Shown here piece after piece: positions 29,319-36,384 of a stretch of 36,384 nucleotides of DNA. Source of the stretch: a virus; IMG/VR virus record IMGVR_UViG_3300021424_001706, positions 1 to 36,384 of that record. One strand, given 5' to 3'. The position numbers and the translations under genes were made by a program. How positions within the stretch are numbered: position 1 is the stretch's first letter; each line of letters starts with the position of its first letter. The notes beneath the pieces are model-generated. The model was not told where the DNA came from. It was given only the letters and a program-made list of their open reading frames with translations, and ran no database searches.

Positions 29319-30111
29319 TGAATTTGTCCTTTATTAATTCTGCTGCCACTTTATGTGCTTGTTCTAATGGGTGTGTGGTACCTACAGGATATTTATTTTC
29401 AACCGCCCATTGATAAAATCCTCTTGGTGTTTTGGTTTCATTCTGATTGGTTCCGGCTGGAAACCAAAACCAATTATTAAAATCAATTTGCTTTTGCAAA
29501 CTTGTAATATATCCATCTGCCTGCTCTATGGTATAGTTATACAATATGCTATTATCTGCACAGGTAAACAGATACGGAATACTGTTCACTTTTAAATAAT
29601 TTTGCAAGTAAACAATTTCTTTAAGTGTGCTGTAGATTTCCCAATACTCGCTACTACCTACATGTTCGTAAAATGTTTTAGCAAAAAATAATGTGCCAGT
29701 TTGTTTGGCTTTGATATGGTGCTGCTTGAATACTTCTTCGATATATTGATTTTTTTTACTAAATTCTCTAGTAACAACATCAGGATTTTGAATAGTCCAA
29801 CTGTTAAAAGCGTACCACGGACTTTTTTTCTGTCCTGTATCATAACTGAATCTAAATTCGTACCTCCCCGGGAATGTCCAACTTACAATAACTCCACATT
29901 TAGGGTGTTTGCTAGACTCTGCAATAACAGTTCTTGCGATACTGTCATTGGCATATCCAGGCCAAGCTACACATTTGTAATCTGCATTTTTTGATATCAA
30001 TGCCGAAAATGTACTAACACTGTGTCCAAAAATTCCAGCCGGGGTATTATCCTGACAGTCGGCTAATTCGCTGCCGTACACAAAACTGTCACCGCCTGCT
30101 ACTATAATCAT
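29272..30111 (-). CDS. SGNH/GDSL hydrolase-like protein, third copy
   Basis: A 279-residue protein with block I AGGDSFVYGSEL at residues 5-16. Central motif VIVSWTFPGRYEF is the W-T-x3-R-x-E-F form, and the last block is TTHPLEQAHKVAAEL, akin to GHPLEQGH in copy 1. A longer middle region (about 60 residues more) separates it from the tandem pair. Likely Ser-dependent esterase or acyltransferase, substrate unknown. It overlaps the unknown gene upstream by 23 bases. Confidence 0.78.
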   Translation of the reverse strand: MIIVAGGDSFVYGSELADCQDNTPAGIFGHSVSTFSALISKNADYKCVAWPGYANDSIARTVIAESSKHPKCGVIVSWTFPGRYEFRFSYDTGQKKSPWYAFNSWTIQNPDVVTREFSKKNQYIEEVFKQHHIKAKQTGTLFFAKTFYEHVGSSEYWEIYSTLKEIVYLQNYLKVNSIPYLFTCADNSILYNYTIEQADGYITSLQKQIDFNNWFWFPAGTNQNETKTPRGFYQWAVENKYPVGTTHPLEQAHKVAAELIKDKFNELVTQPLEQSSIRN

Positions 30112-31189
30112 ATCCCGGTCTCATCATATCTATTTGCATCTGTTTATAATTGGCATCAGCCCATGAATAATCAAAGGTACTAGCTGTTCCGTCTACTTCA
30201 ATTTTATAGATGTCAAGGTGTCCTCCTAGCATTTCCCAAATTTTTCGATAATCTAACGTTCCAAAACTCCCTTGTAAATCCACTTGTGCTATAGGAAGAT
30301 ATCCACAACTTAATTTTGGATCAAGAGCATCTTTGCCGTTATTTCTCATCCAGGCTCTAAATAAATCTTGATCTTGATTATACCAAGGTACATTTGCACT
30401 GCCATAAATCATATCATTACCCCATTCTATATCAAACTCGCCACTGTAATATTTCAAATCTGTGATTGCTTCACACACAGTATCGGTCAAATTAGGAGCA
30501 CCTTCATCTCGAAAAACTTCATAGTACGTTTTGCCAATTTGTGTCCAATGCATGTAAACGCCGCCTAATACACGATCGTAGCCATTATTTGCAAATAATT
30601 TCCTATGTTCGTCTTTTAGATCATATCTAGCGGCATTTATAAATGTTGTGATTTGACTAGGACGCACCCATTGAGGCACAGTAACCAATTTTCTTCGACT
30701 TAAAATTAAAGTTTCCAGTTCGTGACAAATATTGTTTAATTGTCTAATAGCATATTTTGTTTCATAATTGGCTCGTTTATAATAATCACTGAGTTCCCAT
30801 ACTGTGCCTTGTAACACTTCAAAATGATTATGTAGTTTATTTAATTTTTCGTGATTAGGACCATCAGGCGCATAGTCATCGGCAATTACATTGGATGGTG
30901 TGTAAAAATCATCAATATAATAATCACTAAAAAAATCATTAATTGTTGCTACCGCTTCATCGAGTTGTTGGCACAAATATTCTACTGTTCTTGCTGTATT
31001 AGGAAATCCTAAAAAACAAAAGTTTTTTTCTAATAGATTTTTATTTTGTAGTAATTCTTTAAGAGCAACAATCCAATCTTCGGCCAATTGATTATCGTAA
31101 GGTACAATATTATAATCAATTTGATCTGCATAATTTAACGGATTACGCAATACTATTTTAACCAATGGCAGTCCACCACTCATACACAT
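30089..31189 (-). CDS. unknown protein associated with the radical SAM array
   Basis: A 366-residue protein that I do not recognise. The conserved-looking N-terminus is VKIVLRNPLNYADQIDYNIV; ATGs at 31189 and 31183 and a TTG at 31165, which gives MVKIVLRNP, are all possible starts. Further features: KNFCFLGFPNTARTVEYLC, then a long helical region (ELETLILSRRKLVTVP), and a W/Y-rich C-terminal half (EFDIEWGND; FDYSWADANYKQM). No Cys cluster. I have a vague memory of similar proteins beside such radical SAM genes in marine phages. It may be a substrate or partner protein; this is inference. Confidence 0.7.
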   Translation of the reverse strand: MCMSGGLPLVKIVLRNPLNYADQIDYNIVPYDNQLAEDWIVALKELLQNKNLLEKNFCFLGFPNTARTVEYLCQQLDEAVATINDFFSDYYIDDFYTPSNVIADDYAPDGPNHEKLNKLHNHFEVLQGTVWELSDYYKRANYETKYAIRQLNNICHELETLILSRRKLVTVPQWVRPSQITTFINAARYDLKDEHRKLFANNGYDRVLGGVYMHWTQIGKTYYEVFRDEGAPNLTDTVCEAITDLKYYSGEFDIEWGNDMIYGSANVPWYNQDQDLFRAWMRNNGKDALDPKLSCGYLPIAQVDLQGSFGTLDYRKIWEMLGGHLDIYKIEVDGTASTFDYSWADANYKQMQIDMMRPGYDYSSRR

Positions 31190-32447
31190 CTGCTCTCTTT
31201 GAAAGTATTTGATCCATAGTAATAGATTGGCTACGAATAGCTTCTAATTTTAACACACGAGCTCGGCCTTGCACAAGACCAATGCGGTAAGCTTGTTCGC
31301 CATATTGCTCTTGAAAGGTAGGGCGTGTTCGTAACTGAACTAGTGTATCCTTTAATGGTCCGGCTACTCCGGCGTTTATGATTTCATCTACCCAGGGATC
31401 TAAAATGGATCTAGGTAGGGCTAAAGGTGACATAACTATGTCCGGCGAGAAACTAAAGACAACCTTACTAAGGATGTCAACGCCCAAATCATTACCCAAC
31501 TGCTGTATATTAACGACTTCAAACATGCCCGGTAGGGTAAGTGTAAAGTCCAATCTCATTTGCCTACAGTGCGTAGAGAATCTAATTCCTGTCTTAAAAT
31601 TTGCAAGCCATGCTTCATAATCAAGACCTGTTCGGATATATTCTCCAATTTGGCCTGTGCCGTCGATACTGGCACAAATTTGCCAATCGCGCAAATGAGC
31701 AAGTACATCTTTATAAAGATTACAACCTCTATAATCAACGCGACTAAGATTAGTGTTGTATCTGGCGTAAACACGTGGTCCATCTCCTAGTTCTATAATG
31801 CGCTGCATATACCGCCAATGCTGTTCATACATTAACGGTTCTCCTCCCACCCAATAAACTTCCTCTACACGGTGGTCCTCTACTGCTGCTGCAAACTCTG
31901 CTTCAATCTGAGTTGTCTGGAACTGTTCAATTTGTTTTTTAATTTCAGGTCGCATCCACGAATTCTTGGGATCAGACCAATCGATCATTTCGTGTTGTCG
32001 TTGTTCGCTTTCCCACGAACTACTTAACATGTCGCCGCACATACGACATTTGAAATTGCAAAGATTACTGAATCTGTAATCCCATGAAACAGGCTCCATT
32101 GTTGTGTGTCCCGAAGCGTCTGTTGTTTCTACTACTTGTTTGTACTTATGGGCAAATAAATTGTTAAAATAACTGCGGTAAACATCTGTGTTTAACAATC
32201 GATCGTTACATACTTCACACTCGGGTAATACTTCTCCGGCCATCATGCGTCGGCGTACACTACGCATATGATCACTGTTCCAATGCTCTTCAAGTGTTAT
32301 AGGAATATACTTGCCTGTGCCCACGGCACTATCAATATACTGTTTAAAATTTTGTGCGGGTTCTCTACTGGCACAACACATGCGTCGTTCAGTTTGTGGA
32401 CTCAAATAAGTATGAGTCCAAGGTGCCATACATAAATTATGCTGCAT
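31158..32447 (-). CDS. radical SAM protein with N-terminal SPASM/twitch-like Cys cluster, copy A
   Basis: A 429-residue radical SAM enzyme. The cluster motif CNFKCRMC is at C130, C134 and C137, and VGGEPLMY (GGEP) binds SAM. Before the core lies C6, a CC pair at 24-25 and C77-x2-C80, resembling the auxiliary [4Fe-4S] pattern of SPASM/twitch domains (CMAPW...CC...CxxC) that normally lies after the core. It overlaps the unknown gene downstream by 32 bases and the SGNH-like gene upstream by 11. It has no Trp-rich or peptide-binding (RRE) motif I can see. Substrate unknown. Confidence 0.85.
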   Translation of the reverse strand: MQHNLCMAPWTHTYLSPQTERRMCCASREPAQNFKQYIDSAVGTGKYIPITLEEHWNSDHMRSVRRRMMAGEVLPECEVCNDRLLNTDVYRSYFNNLFAHKYKQVVETTDASGHTTMEPVSWDYRFSNLCNFKCRMCGDMLSSSWESEQRQHEMIDWSDPKNSWMRPEIKKQIEQFQTTQIEAEFAAAVEDHRVEEVYWVGGEPLMYEQHWRYMQRIIELGDGPRVYARYNTNLSRVDYRGCNLYKDVLAHLRDWQICASIDGTGQIGEYIRTGLDYEAWLANFKTGIRFSTHCRQMRLDFTLTLPGMFEVVNIQQLGNDLGVDILSKVVFSFSPDIVMSPLALPRSILDPWVDEIINAGVAGPLKDTLVQLRTRPTFQEQYGEQAYRIGLVQGRARVLKLEAIRSQSITMDQILSKRADVYEWWTAIG

Positions 32448-33162
32448 AATTGTCTAAATAATTTTTGCAATTATTTTTAATATACTCGATCACAAATTCA
32501 CTAATTCTTTTATGCCGATCTGTAGTTGGATGCCCATCTTCTGTTACTTGATTTAGATTGCGAACAAATTCAAACATGCCTATATGTTTATTGAATGTTA
32601 TCCAGTTGGATTTTCTTATATCTAAAGCCTGTTGAAACCATTCTGGAGAATAATCATAAATTGCATTATTCATTAACATAAAAAAATAATTAAATTTACG
32701 CAATTCTAGATACGATAGACCTTGAATAATAGTGACGGCTGATAAAATATCGACTTTTTGATTACCAAAATGTTTGCCAGTGATCCAACCAAATCCTAAA
32801 GTATCACTAATGTGTGTTATGCCATCGATATCAATACAACACAAATTTTTGTTCACTTGAACATTTGCAGAATCACTAATTGCGTCATATCGATGCATTC
32901 CAGTTAAATTTATACCTATGAGCGTATTGTCAGGTGTAAATGTTTTATTATTTTCTAACACATAGATTAAATTGGTAAATGCAGCTATGTTGCCACCGCC
33001 AGGTATAGCCAAATTAACAAATTTATCTTGTGCAGGATTCATTTCAGCAAAACAAAAGTGTGGCCATACGCTACCTCGATTTTTCCAAGCTATTTTGTTT
33101 TCGTGAGGCAACGGAATCACGCCTGCTGTAAAGCTACATCCTGTTGTTATTAAATTTTTCAC
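32437..33162 (-). CDS. SGNH/GDSL hydrolase-like protein (GCS type) within the radical SAM array
   Basis: A 241-residue protein with block I TTGCSFTAGVIP at residues 6-17, central motif IGINLTGMHRYDAI (a variant of W-[ST]-x3-R-x-D without the Trp), an AIPGGGN block II with an extra Gly, and last block EDGHPTTDRHKRI. Ser, Asp and His are all present. It lies exactly between two radical SAM genes: its stop overlaps copy A by 11 bases and copy B's stop lies at the base before its start. The tight fit suggests a joint function, such as transfer of a group formed by the radical SAM enzyme. Confidence 0.75.
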   Translation of the reverse strand: MKNLITTGCSFTAGVIPLPHENKIAWKNRGSVWPHFCFAEMNPAQDKFVNLAIPGGGNIAAFTNLIYVLENNKTFTPDNTLIGINLTGMHRYDAISDSANVQVNKNLCCIDIDGITHISDTLGFGWITGKHFGNQKVDILSAVTIIQGLSYLELRKFNYFFMLMNNAIYDYSPEWFQQALDIRKSNWITFNKHIGMFEFVRNLNQVTEDGHPTTDRHKRISEFVIEYIKNNCKNYLDNYAA

Positions 33163-34377
33163 TTAATACCCCATTGCCAATGCTATTTCTGAATGTGTAT
33201 TTTTAAAATTTTGTTTTCTATAAGTATCTGTTCTTTGCATTTTTTCTCGAAATTCGGAGCCGTCACTACCTGGGCCTTGTTCGATAAATTTTATTACATT
33301 GTCAACTTCTTTCAAATAATTTTTATTTTGCCAAAAATGAGTTTTTAATTTATTTAAAACCAAGTCTTGAGCCTGTGGCGTCATATGCTGTACACTCATA
33401 TGATCTGGGCTATGCATCATGTTAAAATACACGCTGCCAAACGGTTTGGTATCTGCCCACGCTAATAATTCATCAAGATAGTAAACATTTTGCACATTTA
33501 TGGTAAAACAAAGTTGTGTAGTAATGTTTGGCATCGTGACTTGGCTGTAATGTACATAATCAATAATTTCATTTGCCAATTCCCATTTAGCGCCGTACCG
33601 TTCGTATTCAAATCTGGCACCCACATTGTCAATACTAAATGCAATATCTACACGACCAAACTCTTGCCAAATGACAGCATCAAACTCTCCGGGCATCTGG
33701 GTAGCATTTGTATTATAATGTATATCAATATTTTTACTGTATCCTTGTGCAACTGCGTATTTTAATAAATCAAAGTGTTCTTCAATTAACCAAGGTTCGC
33801 CACCAGTGAATTCAAGATACTTGATATTAGGCAATAGTGTTTTTAGATTATCCCAAAAATTTGTATCTTTGTTTCTTGGCCACGCACCTTGCCGTAGCCA
33901 CTGATAGGCAATATGCGACTTTTTATCAAAATCTTTTGGCATATAATCTAGTTCTTCTGCTGCCCATTTACTGCTAGACCAAGATCCGCATATTCTACAT
34001 TTAAGATTACAAATATTTCCCAACTTTAAATCCAGAAACCAAAGTTGATCCGGATCGTCATTTGCCCAATCAACTAACTCATATAATTCTTTTAATCTTA
34101 CCCTACTGTGTATTCTTTTACTTGTTCTACCGGCTGCCTCTTCGTCCCAACACAATTTACAAGTGCTAGGCTTTTCTCCGGCTCTAAATTGTCTACGAAG
34201 ATTTTGCATGTATTCACTGTGATAAATGTTTTCTAAATTGTCTTTGTTAAGATCAAACTTGTTACCATCACTGTTTGTGATTTCGTTTCTGGCCAAGCAG
34301 CAAGGTCTAGCAGTACCAATAGGACTGGTTTCAATGCTTACCCATGGAAGCATACATATTGTTTTAGGCAAGATCAT
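33163..34377 (-). CDS. radical SAM protein with N-terminal SPASM/twitch-like Cys cluster, copy B
   Basis: A 404-residue protein. N-terminal C8 (CMLPW), CC at 26-27 (ARPCCLAR) and C73-x2-C76 precede the radical SAM motif CNLKCRIC at C123, C127 and C130. TGGEPWLIEEH binds SAM and YNTNATQMPG follows. The layout equals that of copies A and C. The N-terminal part resembles the SPASM pattern 'C-x2-PW...G...CC...IY' with a helix carrying EYMQNLRRQFRAG. It overlaps copy C by 14 bases. Substrate unknown. Confidence 0.85.
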   Translation of the reverse strand: MILPKTICMLPWVSIETSPIGTARPCCLARNEITNSDGNKFDLNKDNLENIYHSEYMQNLRRQFRAGEKPSTCKLCWDEEAAGRTSKRIHSRVRLKELYELVDWANDDPDQLWFLDLKLGNICNLKCRICGSWSSSKWAAEELDYMPKDFDKKSHIAYQWLRQGAWPRNKDTNFWDNLKTLLPNIKYLEFTGGEPWLIEEHFDLLKYAVAQGYSKNIDIHYNTNATQMPGEFDAVIWQEFGRVDIAFSIDNVGARFEYERYGAKWELANEIIDYVHYSQVTMPNITTQLCFTINVQNVYYLDELLAWADTKPFGSVYFNMMHSPDHMSVQHMTPQAQDLVLNKLKTHFWQNKNYLKEVDNVIKFIEQGPGSDGSEFREKMQRTDTYRKQNFKNTHSEIALAMGY

Positions 34378-35830
34378 TTAATTCAGGAAATGTGTTCCAA
34401 AAGTTTTCATTTCTAACACTGTCTAGTTTTTTGATTTGTGCTTTAAAGCTTTCAAATTCAATAGTTTGTTTTTTTTCTTTTACAAATTCTTCAATTTCTC
34501 TGTTTATTTCTTCATCATCAGTTCTTTTTCCTTTTTGAAAATCTTCCCAGTCTGGCCACGACGAACTTTTTTGAGTTTCATACTCAAATTCCTGTAGGTT
34601 AACCTGTATATCTGAATTGTTTGTTTGAATAAAATTTAATAGTGATTCGTATCCATTTGTAGCTCGTTTAAGTGAATCAACTGGTCGTAGCCAGTCAAGA
34701 TGCCGTTTATAGGCAGGCACAATTACTTGATCTTTAAATTCTTTAGGAAAAATATTTGCACGATACCAGTTAGGACTCTGACACAAGTTAATATTAAAAT
34801 CTTTAGCTTGAATTAATCCTAGTTCTGTCCATTCACGATGAAAATCTAATACATGTAATACGTTCATAGCACTTACAGTGGCACTGACGTAAAAATCAAC
34901 ATGCGGAACTTCTTGCATCATGTGTCGTCGATTCTCTAGTGTTTGAGACCAATCTGTGCCTTTACGCATGAGTTCAGCACGCTCTCCGCTGGCATCCAAG
35001 CTGGCACCTACGCTGACGTTTTTGAAGTGCTTCCAATAGTCAAACACATGTTTATCTTTGTATCTCAATTCACTAAAATTTGTATTGTATTGAATCCTGA
35101 TATCTGTCTTGCCATGTTCAATTAACTTTTCTAATAAGAAATAATGTTCCTTCATAATTAAAGGTTCACCGCCGGCGAAATAAACTTGTTCAAGATATGG
35201 AATATGGGGGAGCATTTGCTCGAGCATGGCGTCTTCATCGCCGGCGGTGTATTCAACTCGTGCCATGTCTCTGCCAAGTACATCGGGCTTACGATTATAA
35301 AGTTTAACATGATCATTATACCAGTTGCTACTAAAAATTGGACCGCAACTGCGACAACTAAAATTACAAAGATTGCTAAATCTGACATCCCAATACCTTA
35401 TCTTGAATTCTGGATGAGTACCATCTGGCAGTGTTTGATCTATTTCTGCTATATGATGTCCATAATTACGATTACTATCGTATCGCATACTAAAGAAACC
35501 ATTTGCTTCTTGTTCATAACACTTGGTACATTCTTTGCACGATTTGTCCTCTAACATGTTTTGACGCATGGTTTTGTATGCGTCTTGGTTCCAAACTTCT
35601 TCCATGGTATTTTTTCTTAAATCTCCAACTGGATGCCAGTAATCTGCAAGACAACACGGATAGGCACGGCCATCTGGAAATGCATGCATATGAACCCAGG
35701 GCATCATACAGAATGTTTTGCTTTCAGTTAGACGTTGCCAATGTTGGTTTGACAGTTTTTCTTTTTCTATAAAATAAGGAGAACGGGCATTATACACATA
35801 GCCTTTATTGTAAAAATCTTTTACACTCAT
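34364..35830 (-). CDS. radical SAM protein with N-terminal SPASM/twitch-like Cys cluster, copy C
   Basis: The longest copy at 488 residues. After a 38-residue leader come C41 (CMMPWVHMHAFPDG), CC at 59-60, and C98-x2-C101 plus C104, then the radical SAM motif CNFSCRSC at C155, C159 and C162 and AGGEPLIMKEH. The C-terminal 50 residues are a charged helix ending DSVRNENFWNTFPEL, a motif that recurs in the incomplete copy D. The extra length may hold a substrate-recognition part. It overlaps copy D's end by four bases and copy B's start by 14. Substrate unknown. Confidence 0.85.
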   Translation of the reverse strand: MSVKDFYNKGYVYNARSPYFIEKEKLSNQHWQRLTESKTFCMMPWVHMHAFPDGRAYPCCLADYWHPVGDLRKNTMEEVWNQDAYKTMRQNMLEDKSCKECTKCYEQEANGFFSMRYDSNRNYGHHIAEIDQTLPDGTHPEFKIRYWDVRFSNLCNFSCRSCGPIFSSNWYNDHVKLYNRKPDVLGRDMARVEYTAGDEDAMLEQMLPHIPYLEQVYFAGGEPLIMKEHYFLLEKLIEHGKTDIRIQYNTNFSELRYKDKHVFDYWKHFKNVSVGASLDASGERAELMRKGTDWSQTLENRRHMMQEVPHVDFYVSATVSAMNVLHVLDFHREWTELGLIQAKDFNINLCQSPNWYRANIFPKEFKDQVIVPAYKRHLDWLRPVDSLKRATNGYESLLNFIQTNNSDIQVNLQEFEYETQKSSSWPDWEDFQKGKRTDDEEINREIEEFVKEKKQTIEFESFKAQIKKLDSVRNENFWNTFPELNDLA

Positions 35831-36384
35831 ATGTTAATGAACCAATCAGCTAAATTAGGAAAAGTTTTACAAAAATCTTTTTTCCTTCTTATATCGTATT
35901 GTGTATAAAAATTTTTGAAATCTTTTTGTAATACATCTTGTTCTGCTGCTCCGGTATGAGAAGTTTTAACCACGTCAAGATAATCAATCAAACGTTGTAG
36001 CTGATTCCATTCATATTCGTGTACAAACTCTGAACCTTGGTGTCTAGCCATAAAGTCTATAAGTTGATCTTTATACTTGGTGCGTATTTGGCTAGGTAGT
36101 ACTAGGGCAGATTGAAAACTTGGAAAACGTAGGATATTTAAAGAAAAGTTCACCGCTTCTCGACCATAGCATAGTTTTAAATTAATTACCCATTCCAAGA
36201 AGTCTGTTAAACTGTCTAAACACAGTGCATTGATAGTACACATGATGTGCAAAGCACGTAGTTTATGATCAATTTGATGGTCTAAGATTAATTCTACAGT
36301 ATTAGCCCAATCGTCCCAGGCCAATCCGTCTCTAATATACTCTGAGTGTAGGCCGATGCTTTCATTACTAGTGTATAGGTCCCC
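35827..36384 (-). CDS. radical SAM-family protein, copy D, N-terminal part beyond window
   Basis: The open frame continues to the right edge without a stop, so 185 C-terminal residues are visible and the gene starts outside; a TTG at 36324 is not a likely start. The visible part (NESIGLHSEYIRDG, then LAWDDWANTVELILD, HIMCTINALCLDSL) matches the post-GGEP half of copies A to C, with the Asp-x-x-W repeat and the SATVSAMNVL-like segment of copy C. The end RRKKDFCKTFPNL corresponds to RNENFWNTFPEL in copy C. Catalytic cysteines are outside the window. Family membership is inferred from this alignment. Confidence 0.7.
   Translation of the reverse strand, partial: GDLYTSNESIGLHSEYIRDGLAWDDWANTVELILDHQIDHKLRALHIMCTINALCLDSLTDFLEWVINLKLCYGREAVNFSLNILRFPSFQSALVLPSQIRTKYKDQLIDFMARHQGSEFVHEYEWNQLQRLIDYLDVVKTSHTGAAEQDVLQKDFKNFYTQYDIRRKKDFCKTFPNLADWFINI

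Noticed and set aside
35186-35554. 122-residue plus-strand open frame opposite radical SAM copy C
   Set aside because: It is the mirror frame of a clear radical SAM gene with conserved cysteines.
1-36384. tRNA genes, CRISPR arrays, insertion sequences, attachment sites
   Set aside because: Gaps are shorter than about 90 bases, and no cloverleaf, regular repeat-spacer pattern, transposase or terminal repeat was seen by eye; a covariance-model tRNA scan would be decisive.

Overview
The window reads as a stretch of a large, AT-rich, lytic tailed-phage genome, most like the T4-type myoviruses of marine and fresh waters (the cyanophage and pelagiphage lineage). Genes are packed tightly, many overlap by four bases (ATGA), and no gap exceeds 100 bases. 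The set mixes T4-type nucleotide and replication enzymes (RNase H/FEN nuclease, dihydrofolate reductase, thymidylate synthase, dCMP deaminase) with small conserved proteins that I recognise from marine T4-like phages. No virion structural genes, tRNAs, insertion sequences or CRISPR arrays were seen. The host cannot be named from this sequence.

Positions 1-3517 (+) hold a 7-deazaguanine block: GTP cyclohydrolase I (FolE, 5' end outside the window), two small proteins, a PRPP-dependent phosphoribosyltransferase, then QueD and QueE. This supplies CDG, the precursor of preQ0, and points to queuosine-related or 7-deazaguanine DNA modification. Positions 3517-8716 (+) hold small phage proteins, two small membrane proteins (DUF2061, DUF3307), one SGNH-like protein and the T4 RNase H homologue.

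Positions 8714-12281 (+) form a distinct module with sigma70-like promoters, strong Shine-Dalgarno sequences and two hairpin terminators. It contains an Ala/Lys-rich protein, a MoxR-type AAA+ ATPase, and a zincin-plus-VWA (DUF2201-type) partner. Positions 12278-14336 (+) carry small conserved phage proteins. Positions 14333-17294 (+) interleave SGNH-like proteins with DHFR and ThyA.

Positions 17291-24395 hold a glycan block: two related glycosyltransferase-like proteins, a methyltransferase, an NAD-dependent epimerase, a DegT aminotransferase, and a minus-strand 619-residue protein built of degenerate glycosyltransferase-like repeats.

From 24301 to the right edge everything is on the minus strand. 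Transcription runs from the right edge through four radical SAM proteins, SGNH-like proteins, a NodU-type carbamoyltransferase, an APS-kinase-like protein, an HxGH nucleotidyltransferase and dCMP deaminase. The radical SAM proteins carry their SPASM/twitch-like cysteines N-terminal to the radical SAM motif. Eight SGNH-like paralogues are spread through the window and share an unusual central W-[ST]-x3-R-type motif. The most interesting candidate system is the co-directional array of N-twitch radical SAM enzymes, SGNH-like proteins, carbamoyltransferase and kinase/nucleotidyltransferase, whose substrate is unknown. The second is the 7-deazaguanine block with its phosphoribosyltransferase.
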